26,409 nucleotides of DNA from MWEH01 sp964392385 (GTDB lineage: Bacteria; Bacillota; Clostridia; Christensenellales; DTU072). This document shows, in pieces, positions 23,637 to 26,409 of this stretch. The stretch is from positions 1 through 26,409 of the forward strand of contig CAYMPR010000014.1 of assembly GCA_964392385.1 (NCBI GenBank), given 5' to 3'. The position numbers were made by a program, and so were the translations under genes. The notes beneath the pieces are model-generated. The model saw nothing but the letters and a program-made list of their open reading frames with translations. It was not told where the DNA came from and searched no databases. Position 1 is the first letter of the stretch, and each line of letters opens with the position of its first letter.

Positions 23637-24809
23637 ATGGATTATGCAAAAGAATCATTAAAAAAGCATTTTGAATGGAAGGGTAAACTTGAAGTTGTTC
23701 CAAGAGCGCAAGTTACAACTAGAGAAGAGCTTAGTCTTGCATACACACCTGGTGTTGCAGAGCCTTGTCTTCAAATTCAAAAAGATATCAATCTATCTTA
23801 TGAACTAACTAGACGTTGGAATCTAGTAGCAGTCGTAACTGACGGAACAGCAGTACTAGGTCTTGGAGACATAGGGCCTGAAGCTGGTATGCCCGTAATG
23901 GAAGGAAAGTGTGTCTTATTTAAATCTTTTGGAAACGTCGATGCATTCCCTCTATGTATAAGATCAAAAGACCCAGACGAAATCGTAAAAACAGTTGCTC
24001 TGCTCGCTGGTTCATTTGGCGGAGTAAACCTTGAGGATATTTCTGCACCTCGTTGCTTTGAAATCGAAAGAAAGTTAAAGGCTTGCACTGATATTCCAAT
24101 TTTCCACGATGATCAACACGGAACAGCAGTTGTAGTACTCGCGGCTTTAATTAATGCCGCTAAATTGGTCAAGAAAAAACTTAAGGATTGCGTAGCAGTA
24201 ATAAGTGGAGCAGGTGCAGCTGGTGTTGCAATTGCAAAACTACTTACAAGTATCGGCATTAAAGATGTTTTAATGATAGACAGAAAAGGAATCGTCACGA
24301 AAAATAGAAAAGATTTAGATGTTTCTAAAGCAGAACTTGTTACTTTTACCAATAAAAACAACCGTACTGGCTTACTTGAAGATGCGATGAAAGGTTCCGA
24401 TATATTTATTGGAGTAAGTGCTCCCGGTATTGTGTCACAAGATATGATAAAAAGCATGAATAAAGATGCAATAGTTCTTGCAATGGCAAACCCGACACCA
24501 GAAATTATGCCAGAACTTGCATTAGCCTCTGGTGCAAAAGTTGTAGGAACTGGAAGATCAGATTTTCCTAACCAAATTAATAACGTTCTTGCTTTCCCTG
24601 GAATTTTCCGTGGAGCTCTTGATGTAAGAGCTAGCGAAATAAATGAAGAAATGAAAATTGCGGCAGCAAAAGCTATTGCCTCCATAGTATCAGCTGAAGA
24701 ATTAACTGCCGAGTATATTATTCCCAAAGCTTTTGATAAGAGAGTCGGTAAGGCTGTAGCTGAAGCAGTATCAAAAGCTGCAATCGCTACAAAAGTAAAT
24801 AGAATTTAA
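23637..24809 (+). CDS. Malic enzyme (malate dehydrogenase, decarboxylating)
   Basis: A 390-residue short-form bacterial malic enzyme: malate + NAD(P)+ to pyruvate + CO2 + NAD(P)H. It shows AYTPGVAEPC (Tyr36), TDGTAVLGLGDIGPEAGMPVMEGK (Lys91), a metal-binding Glu133-Asp134 in NLEDISAP and FHDDQHGT (Asp158-159). The nucleotide fold is GAGAAG (191-196), with Asp215 after the second strand (MIDRKG), which fits NAD better than NADP. It lacks the phosphotransacetylase-like tail of the long MaeB form. AAGGAGA precedes the ATG. It is co-transcribed with the Ldh_2 enzyme and ends at a strong terminator. It supplies pyruvate from C4 acids, or makes malate by carboxylation. Confidence 0.93.
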   Translation: MDYAKESLKKHFEWKGKLEVVPRAQVTTREELSLAYTPGVAEPCLQIQKDINLSYELTRRWNLVAVVTDGTAVLGLGDIGPEAGMPVMEGKCVLFKSFGNVDAFPLCIRSKDPDEIVKTVALLAGSFGGVNLEDISAPRCFEIERKLKACTDIPIFHDDQHGTAVVVLAALINAAKLVKKKLKDCVAVISGAGAAGVAIAKLLTSIGIKDVLMIDRKGIVTKNRKDLDVSKAELVTFTNKNNRTGLLEDAMKGSDIFIGVSAPGIVSQDMIKSMNKDAIVLAMANPTPEIMPELALASGAKVVGTGRSDFPNQINNVLAFPGIFRGALDVRASEINEEMKIAAAKAIASIVSAEELTAEYIIPKAFDKRVGKAVAEAVSKAAIATKVNRI

Positions 24810-24829
24810 TAATTTTAGCCAAACCATTT

Positions 24830-24862
24830 ATGCGCCTCCTTATCCTGGGGGCGCATTTTTTT
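24830..24862 (+). terminator. Terminator after the malic enzyme gene
   Basis: GC-rich 10-bp stem ATGCGCCTCC / GGGGGCGCAT (one G-U pair), a 7-base loop, then a run of T. Confidence 0.92.
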
Positions 24863-24906
24863 AGCATCAATAGGAGTATTCAATTTAATAATACTATTTT
24901 TGAGCA

Positions 24907-24933
24907 CAAAAAAGCACCGATTTTCTCGGTGCT
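24907..24933 (-). terminator. Terminator after the EF-G-like gene
   Basis: On the minus strand, a perfect 8-bp stem AGCACCGA / TCGGTGCT with a 5-base loop GAAAA, followed by T (the A run at 24907-24913). Confidence 0.92.
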
Positions 24934-24951
24934 AATTTTATAATTTTGGAG

Positions 24952-26409
24952 CTATGCAGTTTCTGCTATTCTCTTCTTATAATCATCAATAATCTTTTGA
25001 GTTTGAAGTGGTGGTACCTCTTCATATCTTACAAGGGTCATCTCAAATCTGCCTCTACTTTGAGTCATAGAACGAAGATCAGTTGCATATCTTCCTATTT
25101 CGGCTTGTGGAACTTCTGCTTCAACAACTGCTTTGCCATTAACCACATCCGTTCCTAAGATACGGCCTCTTCTCTTATTCATATCGCCCATTATGTCGCC
25201 CATAAACGCATCTGGGACAGTAACTTTAATATTATATATTGGCTCCAAGAACACAGGGTTAGCTTTTGCGCATCCTTCTTGATAGGCGAGTTTTGCTGCC
25301 ATTACATAAGCAATTTCCTTGCTGTCAACTGGGTGAGACTTTCCATCAAAAACTGTAGCCTTAAGATTATACATTGGATAATCTGCTAGTATTCCCTGTT
25401 TAATTGCCTCTCTCAATCCTTTTTCGCATGCTGGGATATATTGGCGCGGAATTGCTCCTCCTACTACTGCATCTACAAATTCAAATATGCCATCAGCTGC
25501 ACCCGGCTCAAATCTAACACTACACTGTCCAAACTGGCCTGCTCCACCCGATTGCTTCTTGTGTTTTCCTTCTGCCTCAACTGTCTTTTTAATTGTTTCT
25601 CTATAAGCAATTCTAGGCTCTTTAAGAATAGCGGAAACGCTATATTTATTCTTAACTTTTTTCGATAGCACATCCAATTGCATTTCGCCAATTCCTGAAA
25701 TAACCATTTCATTTGTATCTATATTCTTTTCAATTTTAAAAGTGCTATCTTCATCCATTAGCTTATTAAAACCAGCTATTACTTTATCTTCAGCTCCTTT
25801 TTCTTGTGCTGATACAGCAAAAGAGATGACGGGTTTAGGGAAATTAATGGGCTCAAACATCACTTTTTCGCTAATGGCACAAAGAGTATTGCCAGTTGAT
25901 GTATAATTAAGTTTTGCAAAAGCCCCTATATCACCTGCAGACAAACTATCGGTATTTTCTTGTTTTTTACCTCTTAAATTGTAAATTGCAGAGATTTTTT
26001 CTGTTTCTCCACTATTTGAATTAAATACTATATCTCCCATGCTAACTTTTCCACGAACAACCTTAACCATCAATAGCTTTCCAACAAATGGATCGACAGA
26101 TGTTTTAAAAATTTGGGCGGCAAAGCTCCCTTCTTCTGATATCAACATTTCTCCAGTTGAATTATCGGCAAGACTAGTAAATTTACGAGGTTTTGAATTA
26201 GCTGGTGAAGGGCAAAGGTTAATAATTCTATCGAGAAGCGAGGTTATACAGTAATCAGCTCCCACTGCAACTCCAGCCATCATTGGTAAGGCTTCAGTAG
26301 AAATAACTCTAGCTTTTAATCCATTTGTTTTTTCCTCTGCCGTTAGCTCTTCACCGCCAAAAAATTTTTCCAGTAGTTCTTCACTAGATTCAGCAGCAAG
26401 CTCAACAAT
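24952..26409 (-). CDS. Elongation factor G-like GTPase, 5' part missing
   Basis: The last 485 codons of an EF-G-like translational GTPase; the gene runs off the right edge, so the G domain is almost wholly missing. From the edge the chain shows the end of domain I (ELLEKFFGGEELTAEE, then MAGVAVGADYCITSLLDRI), domain II (FKTSVDPFVGKL), domain III (ISGIGEMQLDVL), domain IV (HKKQSGGAGQFGQC, then GGAIPRQYIPACEKGLREA) and domain V (PIYNIKVTVPDAFMGDIMGDMNKRRGRI), ending in TQKIIDDYKKRIAETA with a TAG stop. The HKKQSGGAGQFG form is typical of the second, EF-G-like paralogue of many bacteria rather than the main fusA. Its role is not established. The in-frame ATGs at 26283 and 26280 are internal. Confidence 0.9.
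   Translation of the reverse strand: MVELAAESSEELLEKFFGGEELTAEEKTNGLKARVISTEALPMMAGVAVGADYCITSLLDRIINLCPSPANSKPRKFTSLADNSTGEMLISEEGSFAAQIFKTSVDPFVGKLLMVKVVRGKVSMGDIVFNSNSGETEKISAIYNLRGKKQENTDSLSAGDIGAFAKLNYTSTGNTLCAISEKVMFEPINFPKPVISFAVSAQEKGAEDKVIAGFNKLMDEDSTFKIEKNIDTNEMVISGIGEMQLDVLSKKVKNKYSVSAILKEPRIAYRETIKKTVEAEGKHKKQSGGAGQFGQCSVRFEPGAADGIFEFVDAVVGGAIPRQYIPACEKGLREAIKQGILADYPMYNLKATVFDGKSHPVDSKEIAYVMAAKLAYQEGCAKANPVFLEPIYNIKVTVPDAFMGDIMGDMNKRRGRILGTDVVNGKAVVEAEVPQAEIGRYATDLRSMTQSRGRFEMTLVRYEEVPPLQTQKIIDDYKKRIAETA

Noticed and set aside
24952..26409. Ribosomal-protection tetracycline resistance protein or main fusA
   Set aside because: The domain IV motif HKKQSGGAGQFG and the domain V sequence fit the EF-G-like paralogue. 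Ribosomal-protection proteins differ in domain IV, and fusA normally sits with rpsL, rpsG and tuf.

Overview
The window is an AT-rich chromosomal stretch from a low-GC Firmicute, most likely a clostridial, gut-type anaerobe. The evidence is strong AGGAGG-type ribosome binding sites, TTGACA/TATAAT promoters, U-tailed hairpin terminators, tRNAs with encoded CCA ends, and clostridial families (DUF4364, a CdaA-type diadenylate cyclase, a heterodimeric ABC exporter, an InlB-repeat lipoprotein). Two runs of exactly 100 N (3596-3695 and 14153-14252) are scaffold gaps, so this is probably a draft or metagenome assembly. I see no phage, insertion sequence, CRISPR array or defence system. Most of it is ordinary core and housekeeping sequence, and I found no clearly new system.

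Layout. Positions 1-333 (minus) are the N-terminal part of a lipoprotein. 672-4093 (minus) is a two-gene operon for a heterodimeric ABC exporter; its 3' end has a decayed partial duplicate next to it. 4309-5229 (minus) is an esterase-type hydrolase. It is divergent from an M20 peptidase (5711-7171), and the region between them carries three DnaA-box-like sites. A DUF4364 gene (7511-8041) converges on aspartate kinase at a bidirectional terminator. Then come minus-strand genes that appear mostly monocistronic: aspartate kinase, a DUF1015 protein, diadenylate cyclase, an unknown membrane protein, the DNA polymerase III delta subunit and a gap-broken small gene. A second esterase (14409-15335, plus) is followed by divergent tRNA-Pro(CGG) and tRNA-Leu(CAA).

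16.0-24.8 kb (plus) is a redox and nitrogen metabolism block. It holds an Lrp/AsnC regulator, proton-translocating NAD(P) transhydrogenase as a separate NAD-binding subunit plus a fused membrane/NADP-binding subunit, glutamate dehydrogenase, an exported metallophosphoesterase, a malate/lactate-type dehydrogenase and malic enzyme. Together these interconvert NAD(H)/NADP(H), glutamate/2-oxoglutarate and malate/oxaloacetate/pyruvate. The window ends inside an EF-G-like gene on the minus strand.

The points most worth a second look are these: the transhydrogenase fusion with an extra linking membrane helix and a non-canonical NADP 2'-phosphate loop; two genes (holA and the metallophosphoesterase) whose promoters predict leaderless mRNAs; the DnaA-box cluster at about 5.5 kb; the decayed duplication of the ABC gene end; and a mismatch in the tRNA-Leu acceptor stem.
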